Shown piece by piece: positions 1 through 6,905 of a stretch of DNA of 64,000 bases. The stretch is from positions 1-64,000 of the forward strand of contig JAYFPE010000010.1 of the NCBI GenBank assembly GCA_034928145.1. Reading direction: 5' to 3'. The notes below the pieces were generated by a model. It searched no databases, was not told where the DNA came from, and was given only the letters and a program-made list of their open reading frames with translations. The translations under genes and the position numbers were made by a program. The number at the start of each line of letters is the position of its first letter. The first letter of the stretch is position 1. Origin of the DNA: Pelethousia sp034928145. GTDB lineage: Bacteria; Bacillota; Clostridia; Christensenellales; CAG-138.

Positions 1-2
1 AC

Positions 3-64
3 TCAAAAAAGTGGCATAGCCACTTTTTTGACAGACTGGGGCGGGACTTCTTATGAGCCCCGCC
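3..64 (-). terminator. Double hairpin downstream of the MFS gene
   Basis: Two inverted repeats follow the MFS stop codon. The first (38-64) pairs GGGGCGGG with CCCGCC. The second (3-31) is TCAAAAAAGTGGC, loop ATA, then the exact complement, giving a U-run on both strands. The second belongs to a hairpin family also found at 6189, 10015, 21607 and 52714. Confidence 0.75.
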
Positions 65-80
65 TTTTACGTTTTGGAGG

Positions 81-1304
81 TTAGTCGTTTCTCAGCCCCC
101 GGTTCCAAAGGAAGCAAACGAGGGTGATAAGGCAAACGGCGGCCCCGGTGATGAAAAACCAGCCGTGCACGCCAATGCGTTCCGCGGCCGGGCCGGAGAG
201 GAGAAGGCCCACGGGCATAGCCAGAGACATGAGGCTGCCGATGAGGGAAAAGACCCGGCCCTGCGCTTCCGGCGGGATGCTGCGCTGGAGGGTGGCCATA
301 TAGGGGATGCTATAGACGTTGCCGCAGCCGCCCATCAGGCCGCAAAGGATCATAAAGACCCAGAAGGCCCAGGCGGTGGCGGGCAGCAGGCCGCAAAAGA
401 GCGAGGTCAGGCCCAGGCCTAAGAGGCCCAGGTAAGAGATGGCCAGGGGATTCTTCGCCTTATCGCCTACGCTGCCCATGAGGGCGGCAAAGAGCATCAT
501 GCCCCCGGCATAGGCTAGCTCCACGATGCTGGCGTGCCAGGCCGAGGCTCGGAAATAACTGCTGGTCATCAGCGGATAATAAGAGGAAAGCGGCAGGAAA
601 AAGGCCATGCAGGCCGTGGCGCAGAGGGTCAAAAGCCAGAGGGGCTTTTGACGCATAAGGGCCGCGAGGCCGCCCTTCATCTCGTCGAAGAAATGTGCGG
701 CTTCACCCTCCTTAGGCGGCAGCTCGGGGATGGGCACGATCAACATCAAAGAGCTGGCAACCACCGCGCCCAGGGTATCAGTGAGAAGGATGGCCCACAT
801 GGGAAGGGTAGCGAACATGGCCGCACCCAGCACCGGCCCCAGCATGAACGCGCCGGATTGCAGGAATTGGTTAACGCCGTTGGCCCGCATCAGTTCCTCC
901 TGCGGCACAAGCAGGGGGGTGATGGCCTGGATGGACGGGGTGTGGAATACGCTGCCCACAGCCCGCGCGCCCATGGCCAGGAGGGCCGCCCAATAGGGCG
1001 GCCGGCCGGCTAAAAATACCAGCGCGAAGGCCAGCGCGCAAAAACCCATGAAAAGATCGGCCGCAATGGCCACCTTCTTGCGGGAAAGCCGGTCGATCCA
1101 AACGCCGGCGAAAGGCCCTAAAAGCAGCTGGGGCAAAAAGACCACCAGGCTGGAGAGGGCCAGCATCATGGGCGAATCCGTGCCGCTGGCCAGCCACCAG
1201 ATGAGGGCGAACTGCACGGCCGAGCTGCCGATGAGGGATACCGTTTGCCCGGCGAAGATCGTATAGAAGCCCCGCTTCCAGCCGGCGGGCGTTTTTTGTT
1301 CCAT
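81..1304 (-). CDS. MFS transporter, drug-efflux type
   Basis: This 407-residue protein has the 12-helix layout of the major facilitator superfamily and should be an inner-membrane, proton-coupled exporter. Visible hallmarks are the loop 2-3 motif DRLSRKK near residues 71-77, a central cytoplasmic loop rich in acidic residues around 195-210, and a second pseudo-repeat ending in hydrophobic helices. It most resembles the MFS group that includes macrolide-type exporters such as MefA; the substrate cannot be read from sequence. An AGGAGGTG ribosome-binding site lies just before the ATG. A promoter sits immediately upstream and two terminator hairpins downstream, so it is probably monocistronic. 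Confidence 0.85.
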   Translation of the reverse strand: MEQKTPAGWKRGFYTIFAGQTVSLIGSSAVQFALIWWLASGTDSPMMLALSSLVVFLPQLLLGPFAGVWIDRLSRKKVAIAADLFMGFCALAFALVFLAGRPPYWAALLAMGARAVGSVFHTPSIQAITPLLVPQEELMRANGVNQFLQSGAFMLGPVLGAAMFATLPMWAILLTDTLGAVVASSLMLIVPIPELPPKEGEAAHFFDEMKGGLAALMRQKPLWLLTLCATACMAFFLPLSSYYPLMTSSYFRASAWHASIVELAYAGGMMLFAALMGSVGDKAKNPLAISYLGLLGLGLTSLFCGLLPATAWAFWVFMILCGLMGGCGNVYSIPYMATLQRSIPPEAQGRVFSLIGSLMSLAMPVGLLLSGPAAERIGVHGWFFITGAAVCLITLVCFLWNRGLRND

Positions 1305-1359
1305 GCGCTGACACCTCCTTAGGATGCATACTTGGTATTGGCAAAAGCCACAGTGGTTT

Positions 1360-1388
1360 ATTATACCAGAGTATGTATGCTTTCACAA
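1360..1388 (-). promoter_or_regulatory. Promoter of the MFS gene
   Basis: On the minus strand TTGTGA (1383-1388) is separated by 17 bases from a perfect TATAAT (1360-1365). GCATAC at 1326-1331 and GTATGC at 1375-1380 flank the start region as a loose inverted repeat that could bind a regulator. Confidence 0.6.
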
Positions 1389-1393
1389 GAAGG

Positions 1394-2008
1394 TCACAGC
1401 GGGCCGGTTTCGGGTTCGGGAGCGGGCGTCGGGGTCGAAGGTCCGGGCACAAAATCCAGTTGGGGGGCGGGCGTCATGGCCGTGGGCCTGGGCACCAGAT
1501 CCAGCGGCGGCAGGGTGGGCGTAAGCTCCGGCGTGAGGCTGGGCGTAGGGCTGGAAGTGGGTGTGGGCGACGGCCCCCAGGGCGGGGTGGGCGAGGGCGT
1601 AGGCCGCTGCGTAGGCATTGGGGTTGGCCGCAGGGTAGGATACGGGGTTGGTTGCGGCGTGGGCCTGGGGGTCGGCTGCGGCGTGGGGTTCGGCGTGGGC
1701 TTTAGTGTGGGCTTGGGCGTGGCCGTAGGCCGGATGGTGGGCGTGGGCGTAGGGGAGGGCGTGGGGCTGGGCGTAGGGCTTGGGGATGGGACCATCGTCG
1801 CCATGGGGGAAGGCGTAAGCGTAGGCAGGGGAACGACCTGTGGCGGTCGTGCGGCCCAGCGCCGCATTAGCGCCAAGGCGAGGCCGCTAAGCGCCAGCAC
1901 AGGAAACAAAACGGCCAGCCAAGCCCGCCCGCGGCGCTTGGCGCCATAGGGCGAGCGGGCTGCCCGCCAGGTTCCGTATCCATATCGAAGCCGTTCTTTC
2001 CAACCCAT
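1394..2008 (-). CDS. Membrane-anchored Pro/Thr-rich protein
   Basis: The 204-residue product has a basic N-terminus (about residues 1-30), one hydrophobic segment (about 30-48), and then an almost uninterrupted P/T/S tail to the end built from degenerate PTPTP- and PSPTP-type units. The topology suggests a type II membrane protein with an extended, possibly glycosylated extracellular stalk but no recognisable functional domain. The DNA of the tail is a low-complexity GGGCGTG-type repeat, so its length may vary between strains. A weak AAAGG lies about 13 bases before the ATG. An antisense Gly/Val-rich reading frame over the same bases is an artefact. Function unknown. Confidence 0.6.
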   Translation of the reverse strand: MGWKERLRYGYGTWRAARSPYGAKRRGRAWLAVLFPVLALSGLALALMRRWAARPPQVVPLPTLTPSPMATMVPSPSPTPSPTPSPTPTPTIRPTATPKPTLKPTPNPTPQPTPRPTPQPTPYPTLRPTPMPTQRPTPSPTPPWGPSPTPTSSPTPSLTPELTPTLPPLDLVPRPTAMTPAPQLDFVPGPSTPTPAPEPETGPL

Positions 2009-2090
2009 GGGCCTGGAGCGCCTTTCTCCAATCCAACCGGCGGTAACCGCCGGCTATCCTTTTGTCAGTTGCTCTAGTATGCCCGGGGGA

Positions 2091-2756
2091 TTACATCTCC
2101 ATCACATAGCGGTAAAGGGGGGCCATAGCCTCTAAGGCTTGGCGCGCCTCGTCCAGCAGGCCGGGCTTGAGGGTGGGAGTCAGCCTGTTGCAGGTATAGC
2201 ACCAACTCAAGCTCTTGCGGTTGAGGTAGGGCTTTAGAGTCTCGGGCGCATCAGGGAAGCGATCCCGTTTATAAAGCTGGCCCTCAAGCAGGTATTTGGC
2301 CAGAGCCGGGGCCTGGGCCAGGGAGAGGAAGCCCGCCGGGTCTGCCAGGATGCGCTTGCGCAAGCAGCCCATCATCTCCTGGTTGCTCTCGTGCATGCCC
2401 AGACCGTAGCCATAGCCCTGCGGGCCGATCTCCACATAGATGAGAAAGCTCTCGCTAAGGCGCTTGCCCGGCCTGCGGAAGGCCAGCCAGGCATGGTCGC
2501 GGTAGGGATGCTTCTCCTTCGTGAAACGGGTATCCCGGTAGATACGGGAGAGGATGGTGGTCACGCGGGTATTGAAGGACGGGTCGATAGACAGGGCCAG
2601 GGGCAGCAGGTCCTCGGCCAAAGCGCGCAGCGGTTCCTGCACGTTTTGCTTGTAGCGGCCCTTATTGGCGGCGAAAAATTCCTTGTTGTTGTTAAAGGCC
2701 AGTTCGATGAGGAATTTGTAGGTATCCTCATTAAAGCCTTGAAAGGTTTGGTTCAC
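2091..2756 (-). CDS. DUF2461 family protein
   Basis: The 221-residue product matches the DUF2461/TIGR02453 family: an F-x-x-L-x-x-NNNKEFF-type start (about residues 15-30), the R-D-TRF-x-K-x-P-Y block near residue 75-85, and the E-x-GPQGYGYG-type strand near residue 107-116. The biochemical role of the family is not established. The gene starts with GTG, preceded by AAGGAG that overlaps the stop region of the upstream transporter gene, so the two are co-transcribed and probably translationally linked. Confidence 0.8.
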   Translation of the reverse strand: MNQTFQGFNEDTYKFLIELAFNNNKEFFAANKGRYKQNVQEPLRALAEDLLPLALSIDPSFNTRVTTILSRIYRDTRFTKEKHPYRDHAWLAFRRPGKRLSESFLIYVEIGPQGYGYGLGMHESNQEMMGCLRKRILADPAGFLSLAQAPALAKYLLEGQLYKRDRFPDAPETLKPYLNRKSLSWCYTCNRLTPTLKPGLLDEARQALEAMAPLYRYVMEM

Positions 2757-2770
2757 AGTGGATTTACTCC

Positions 2771-3679
2771 TTATTCGGATTCATAGCTTGGCAAAATAGG
2801 CGCGGCCTGTTTTTGCGGCAGCTGGGAAAGGACGAGGGCGATGAGGATCAGCAGGCAGCCCAGGGCCATGCGGCCGGTAAAAATTTCGCCCAGAAAAATC
2901 ACCCCGAACAGGCAGCCGAAGGCGGATTCCGTGCTCATAAAGAGGGAAGCGTAGGTGGGCGAGGCGTACTTGATGCCCATGTTCATCATGGTGAGGGCCA
3001 AGAGCGTGGCGGCGATGCCGCAATAAGCCAGCTCGCCGATCATGGAAGGCGTAAAGCTGGCCGGGAAGGTTTCAAAGCACAGCCCGCCGAGCCAGGCAAA
3101 GCCCGCCGCAAAGGCGAATTGCAGGCAGGTGAGCTGCATCACGTCCAGGTCGGCAAAATTGTCTACTGCGCAGATGTGCACCGCATACAGCGCGCCGCAA
3201 AGCAGGGTCAGAACATCGCCGATGTTTACGCCGCCCTCCCCGTGCAGGGAGAGCAGGGCGATGCCAAGGAGCATCAGCAGGGCGGCCGCAATCACCTGCT
3301 TGGTGGGGCGCAGGCCCTTCCAGGCCCAGAGCGACAGCGGCACCAGCACCACATAAACCGCCGTGATCAGGGCGTTTTTGCCTGCGGTGGTGTACATTAG
3401 CCCATAGGTTTGCACGGCAAAGGCGGCATAAAGGCAAAAGCCCGTAATCAGGCCCCCCAGCAGGGTACGCTTTTCCAGCGGGCGCTTTTTAGAAAACAGA
3501 GTATAGGAAAGCCCCAGGGCTCCTATGGTGAAACGGATGGCCAAAAGATAGTTGGTGGAGATGGAATCCAGCGCGTTTTTCATCACCACAAAGCCGCCGC
3601 CCCAAATGGCGCCGGTGACCAGCAGCATGCAGTTTGCCAGGGCCCGCCTGGCTTTTTCGTTCATCTTCATCATATCCAT
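2771..3679 (-). CDS. DMT/EamA-family transporter
   Basis: This is a roughly 302-residue integral membrane protein with ten predicted helices arranged as two EamA repeats (GAIWGGGFVVMK near the N-terminus; LGEIFTGRMALGCLLIL near the C-terminus). It belongs to the drug/metabolite transporter superfamily; the substrate is unknown. The frame is open about 40 codons further upstream, but that stretch is not hydrophobic in the expected pattern and runs into the gntR promoter. I therefore start at the first ATG of the MDMMKMNEK cluster. No Shine-Dalgarno precedes it, and a promoter-like element ends so close that the message may be leaderless. Confidence 0.75.
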   Translation of the reverse strand: MDMMKMNEKARRALANCMLLVTGAIWGGGFVVMKNALDSISTNYLLAIRFTIGALGLSYTLFSKKRPLEKRTLLGGLITGFCLYAAFAVQTYGLMYTTAGKNALITAVYVVLVPLSLWAWKGLRPTKQVIAAALLMLLGIALLSLHGEGGVNIGDVLTLLCGALYAVHICAVDNFADLDVMQLTCLQFAFAAGFAWLGGLCFETFPASFTPSMIGELAYCGIAATLLALTMMNMGIKYASPTYASLFMSTESAFGCLFGVIFLGEIFTGRMALGCLLILIALVLSQLPQKQAAPILPSYESE

Positions 3680-3686
3680 AGACCCA

Positions 3687-3715
3687 ACTATAGCATAAGG
3701 AAAGCCGCCGGACAA
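3687..3715 (-). promoter_or_regulatory. Promoter of the DMT gene, possibly leaderless
   Basis: On the minus strand TTGTCC (3710-3715), a 17-base spacer and TATAGT (3687-3692) form a sigma-A-type promoter. Transcription would begin at about 3680, next to the ATG at 3679, leaving essentially no 5' leader. Confidence 0.4.
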
Positions 3716-3772
3716 GCCCCGCCCGGTTGAAAAGAGCCCGAAAAAAGATATGGGAAAATCCAGAAAAACCTC

Positions 3773-3801
3773 TTGACAGAACCGGCAGCCGTGCATATAC
3801 T
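3773..3801 (+). promoter_or_regulatory. Promoter of the GntR/ABC operon
   Basis: A perfect TTGACA (3773-3778), a 17-base spacer and TATACT (3796-3801) form a near-consensus sigma-A promoter directed at the gntR gene. Confidence 0.85.
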
Positions 3802-3810
3802 ATGTATTGC

Positions 3811-3834
3811 AGTTAGTCAGTTGAGCAACTAACT
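3811..3834 (+). promoter_or_regulatory. Operator of the YtrA-type GntR regulator
   Basis: AGTTAGT (3811-3817) and its exact complement ACTAACT (3828-3834) lie 10-33 bases after the -10 box, covering the transcription start and leader. The position fits autorepression by the GntR protein encoded just downstream. That this protein is the binder is an inference. Confidence 0.7.
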
Positions 3835-3858
3835 AAAACGCAGAAAGGAGATGATCCT

Positions 3859-4230
3859 TTGATCCCAGGCTTTGATGAGGAGCGTCCGCTGTTTTTGCAG
3901 GTTGCGGCGCTGCTGGAGGAGGCTATCCTCTCCGGCGCTTACCCCGAGGAGAGCCAGGTTCCCTCTATTACCGAGCTTTCGGTAAGCTGCAAGATCAACC
4001 CGGCCACGGCGCTCAAGGGCGTGAACCTGTTGGTAGAGCAGGGGCTATTATACAAAAAGCGGGGGCTGGGCATGTTTGTAGCTGGCGGCGCGCAGGTGCG
4101 CCTCGCACAGGAGCGGAAGAAGCAGTTTTTCGCGGGCTATATCGAACCCCTCCTGGCGGAGGCCGAGAAATTGGGCCTATCCCGGGAGGATGTGATGGAA
4201 ATGATCCAAAAAGGAGCGATGCGGCAATGA
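3859..4230 (+). CDS. GntR-family regulator, YtrA subfamily
   Basis: The 123-residue length, with a winged-helix domain (about residues 10-78: PLFLQVAALLEEAILSGAY, VPSITELS, LLVEQGLLYKKRGLGMFV) and only a short helical C-terminal dimerisation tail, is typical of the YtrA subfamily rather than longer GntR proteins. It lacks an effector domain. Such proteins repress the ABC operons in which they lie and are induced by cell-envelope or antibiotic stress. Its stop overlaps the ATG of the ATPase gene. AAAGGAG precedes the start, which I take at 3859 (a TTG translated as Met). Confidence 0.88.
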   Translation: MIPGFDEERPLFLQVAALLEEAILSGAYPEESQVPSITELSVSCKINPATALKGVNLLVEQGLLYKKRGLGMFVAGGAQVRLAQERKKQFFAGYIEPLLAEAEKLGLSREDVMEMIQKGAMRQ

Positions 4231-5078
4231 TTGAGATCAAAAATGTATCCAAGCGATTCGGGCAGGTGCAGGCCCTCGACGGCGTTTCCCTGCGCTTGGA
4301 AAGCCCGGGCATTTACGGCCTGCTGGGCAACAACGGCGCGTGCAAGACCACCCTTTTGAACATCCTTACCAGCAGGCTCCATGCCGATGCGGGCGAGGTG
4401 CTGCTCGACGGCGTGCCCATGGCGGATAACGACGCGGCGCTTTCCCAGCTTTTCATGCTGGGCGAGAAGAACCTCTACCCGGAGGAAATGCGGGTACGCC
4501 AGGCCTTCGAAGCCACGGCCTGCTTTTACCCCGCCTTTGACATCGGCCGGGCCAAGGCTTTGGCGGCGCGCTTCGGCCTCAATATGAAGAGCAAGATCAC
4601 GGCCCTTTCCACGGGCTACCGCTCCATCTACCGCATCGTGCTGGCGCTTACCGTGGGCACGCCCTATCTGCTGCTGGATGAACCCGTTCTGGGCCTGGAC
4701 GCGCAGCACAGGGATCTCTTTTACAAGCTGCTCATCGAGCTTTATGCAGAGCATCCCTGCTGCATCCTACTCTCCACCCACCTGATCCAGGAGGCGGCGC
4801 CTCTGATCGGCCACGCCATCATCCTGCGCGAAGGCCGCATCCTGCGTAACGCGCCGGCTGAAGAGCTGTTGGATGCCATCCACACCGTATCCGGCCCGGC
4901 GGCGGCTGTGGATTCCTATCTCACCGGCCGCAGGGCGCTCTCCGCTTCCAGCCTGGGCGGGCTGAAAACGGCCTATGTGGAAGGCCCAAGGCCGCAGGCG
5001 GCGCCGCAGGGTCTGGAGATCGGTCCGGCGGATTTGCAGGGGTATTTCATCGCCTTGATGGAGGAGGAAAGCAAATGA
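4227..5078 (+). CDS. ABC transporter ATP-binding protein with altered Walker A
   Basis: This 283-residue ATPase would power the membrane subunit encoded next. Q-loop, signature (LSTGYRS, a divergent LSGGQ), Walker B (LLLDEP followed by LGLD) and the H-loop (LLSTH) are present. The Walker A is GNNGACKT at residues 34-41, with Cys39 replacing the invariant glycine before the catalytic lysine; the TGC codon (4341-4343) is one base from GGC. The C-terminal 80 residues match the tail of YtrB/BcrA-like proteins. The gene overlaps its neighbours on both sides (ATGA upstream, ATGAG downstream), so the three genes are translationally coupled. Confidence 0.88.
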   Translation: MIEIKNVSKRFGQVQALDGVSLRLESPGIYGLLGNNGACKTTLLNILTSRLHADAGEVLLDGVPMADNDAALSQLFMLGEKNLYPEEMRVRQAFEATACFYPAFDIGRAKALAARFGLNMKSKITALSTGYRSIYRIVLALTVGTPYLLLDEPVLGLDAQHRDLFYKLLIELYAEHPCCILLSTHLIQEAAPLIGHAIILREGRILRNAPAEELLDAIHTVSGPAAAVDSYLTGRRALSASSLGGLKTAYVEGPRPQAAPQGLEIGPADLQGYFIALMEEESK

Positions 5079-5821
5079 GCAACATGGAAATCAAAGGCGC
5101 GCTGCGCTACGATATAAAAGCCAGCCTGCGCAGCCTCGGCATATTTTTGCTTGTAATGATCCTGGTATGGCTGCTGAATTTCATCCTGGCCATCATGGTC
5201 AGCGGCAATGGATCCTATTCCAGCGGCTTCGATATGGCCGTGGGCATCTATATGTTCGTGGCGGGCATCATCTCCGTGCGGGAGGACCTGCGCATCTTCC
5301 TGCAAAACGGGCGCGGGCGGCCTACGGTATTCCTGGCGCAGATTATCGTGGCCCTCTTCGCTTCCGCCGCGCTGGCCGTGGCCTGCGGCTTGCTAATGAG
5401 CCTGTTCCAGCTCATTACCATCTGGCTGGCCCCGCAGTTGGAGCTCACCTCGCTCTTTGGGCTGTTCGGCGGGGGTGGCGGTGCGCATGGCCTGGCCGCG
5501 CTGCCGGAGACCATCGCCTTTACCTTCTTCCAATGCCTGCCGGCATTCCTCTTTGGCATGGTCATCTCTCTCATCTATTACCGGCTGGGCAAGCTGGGCA
5601 AGGTGGCCTTCTCCATCGCTGTGCCTGCGGTGCTGTTCGTGGGCCTGCCCATCCTGATCGGCACCAACCCGGAGATCGCCAAGGCCTTCGTCGCTTTCAT
5701 CACCTTCGTCTATGAGCTTTTGAAAACCCCCCTGGCCATGCTGGCGGCTTTCGCTCTGGTCTCTTCGCCCATCCTGGCCCTCTGCAGCTGGCTGCTCTTG
5801 CGTAAAGCGCCAATCAAGTAA
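5075..5821 (+). CDS. ABC-2 type membrane subunit
   Basis: The 248-residue product has about six hydrophobic segments separated by short loops, with a glycine-rich loop (GGGGGAHGL, about 130-138) between helices 3 and 4. It is the only membrane protein in the operon and is therefore the likely permease partner of the preceding ATPase. Sequence similarity to named families is weak, as is usual for this class. Start overlaps the upstream gene by four bases. The GNNGACK ATPase, this permease and the YtrA-like repressor together resemble antibiotic-stress-induced export or sensing modules. Confidence 0.75.
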   Translation: MSNMEIKGALRYDIKASLRSLGIFLLVMILVWLLNFILAIMVSGNGSYSSGFDMAVGIYMFVAGIISVREDLRIFLQNGRGRPTVFLAQIIVALFASAALAVACGLLMSLFQLITIWLAPQLELTSLFGLFGGGGGAHGLAALPETIAFTFFQCLPAFLFGMVISLIYYRLGKLGKVAFSIAVPAVLFVGLPILIGTNPEIAKAFVAFITFVYELLKTPLAMLAAFALVSSPILALCSWLLLRKAPIK

Positions 5822-5852
5822 CTGCGGAGAAGCCATACTTTCAACAAGAATA

Positions 5853-5878
5853 CGGCCCGGCGTACATGCGCCGGGCCG
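5853..5878. repeat. GGCCCGGCG hairpin, copy B1
   Basis: CGGCCCGGCGTA, loop CAT, GCGCCGGGCCG. One of five near-identical hairpins in the window (also 13280, 27064, 33069, 52951). No U-run follows, so termination of the ABC operon here is uncertain. Confidence 0.7.
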
Positions 5879-5899
5879 CAGGCCGTCAAAAAGGCGGGG

Positions 5900-6186
5900 G
5901 CTGCTCACAGTTTGCAATAGTCGCAACGCTCCCCCTAGGGCCGCGTTGCTCCTTTGCTCACGGGGCTTCCGCCTCCCGGAGGTTTTAATCGCTGCCAGCG
6001 GACAAAGTGAATTGCCGCAAAGCGGCAAGAGAGGATGTCCTGGGACATAGGCGCGGTGGCAGCGAAAGGCCTTGCGTAGCAAGGGCTTCCTTACAGGGGC
6101 TGCCGGCCGCGTCCTTAATATGTCGCCTTCGGCGACATCAGTTGCACCCGGCGGGTGTGCCCACAGGGGCAGGAAAACCCTACAAA
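5900..6186. repeat. Modular intergenic repeat element R1
   Basis: This gene-free stretch shares blocks with two other intergenic regions. GTGAATTGCCGC...GAGAGGATG (6007-6037, 31 bases) is identical in reverse orientation to 52845-52875. The block around 5911-5960 (GCAATAGTCGCAACGCTCC and the following CTCCTTTGCTCAC) recurs inverted at about 13650-13705. Open frames here encode only repeat-derived low-complexity peptides. Confidence 0.65.
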
Positions 6187-6188
6187 CG

Positions 6189-6215
6189 CAAAAAGTGGCG
6201 ATCGCCACTTTTTGA
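6189..6215. terminator. Bidirectional hairpin, family A copy
   Basis: AAAAAGTGGCGATCGCCACTTTTT is a near-perfect palindrome with A/T flanks. It lies just beyond the stop codon of the leftward C39-like gene and can terminate transcription from both sides. Confidence 0.75.
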
Positions 6216-6225
6216 CGCGCCAGCG

Positions 6226-6705
6226 TTAACGCAGTTCCCACACCCACAACGCCAAGGCATGATGGGCCTTTTTCATCTCTCGGATGGAGGCGTATGGCCT
6301 GATCTGGCCATCGTGGCTGTCGTTATAGGCGAGGAAGCCCTCGCCCTCGCCCCAAAGGGCGGCATAGTGGCCTGAGAGGCGGCCGTTTTGGCTATAGAGG
6401 TAGAGTGCGATATACGCCCCCCGGCCGCCCTCCGTCTTGGCAAGGCCGCGCCTGCGGGGCCGGATGCCCTTGGCATTGAGGAAGCGCACCAGGGCGAAAG
6501 GATTGGTGCCCATGCGGCCGTGGGCCAGGGCGCTCGAGCCCAACACCAGCAGGGCTTCCTGCAAGGAAAAGGGGCGGCTAAGAAGCTGCCCCGCGTTGTA
6601 GGCCGCGATGGCCCCGCAGCCGTTGGCCGCCACATTGCCTCTTTTGCCAAAGCTGCCGCAATCCGCACAGCAGGCTGTTTGTTTGTGAATCAGGGATGGT
6701 TCCAT
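6226..6705 (-). CDS. C39-like cysteine-peptidase-fold protein
   Basis: The 159-residue product has the sequence logic of the peptidase C39-like (papain) fold: a Cys within NGCGAIAAYNA (about residues 28-38), a predicted helix after it, then a His in SGHYAALWG (about 121-129) followed by YNDS, as in Cys/His/Asn(Asp) active sites. It also carries an early CCADC motif (residues 12-16), unusual for the fold, that might bind metal. No signal peptide is seen, so the protein is probably cytoplasmic. The substrate is unknown. GAGG stands 7 bases before the ATG. Confidence 0.5.
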   Translation of the reverse strand: MEPSLIHKQTACCADCGSFGKRGNVAANGCGAIAAYNAGQLLSRPFSLQEALLVLGSSALAHGRMGTNPFALVRFLNAKGIRPRRRGLAKTEGGRGAYIALYLYSQNGRLSGHYAALWGEGEGFLAYNDSHDGQIRPYASIREMKKAHHALALWVWELR

Positions 6706-6804
6706 AGCTTAACCTCGTTAACCTCGGCGCGTTATCTTGCCCATTATCATACCATTCTTTGCCGCAAAGATATATGCTTTTTCTTTTACGGCGGCGTAGA
6801 AAAG

Positions 6805-6832
6805 CCGCCAATACACATATGCGTATTGGCGG
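6805..6832. repeat. 28-base near-perfect palindrome
   Basis: CCGCCAATAC, central ACATATGC, GTATTGGCGG. It lies between the leftward surface-protein gene and the C39-like gene. On the minus strand it is followed by CTTTTC, so it may act as a second terminator or as an operator. Confidence 0.5.
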
Positions 6833-6875
6833 ATTGCGGGTGCGGCGGCTCATGGGGGTGGTTTTGATAAAGGGA

Positions 6876-6895
6876 GGGGGCGGTGGGCCGCCCCC
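6876..6895 (-). terminator. Terminator of the wall-anchored protein gene
   Basis: GGGGGCGG and CCGCCCCC pair around a four-base loop, 11 bases past the stop codon. On the minus strand TCCCTTT follows. Confidence 0.6.
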
Positions 6896-6905
6896 TGGCG
6901 CTATG

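Noticed and set aside
1332..1949. Gly/Val-rich plus-strand frame opposite the Pro/Thr-rich gene
   Set aside because: Mirror of the low-complexity repeat; the minus-strand frame has a membrane helix and start context.
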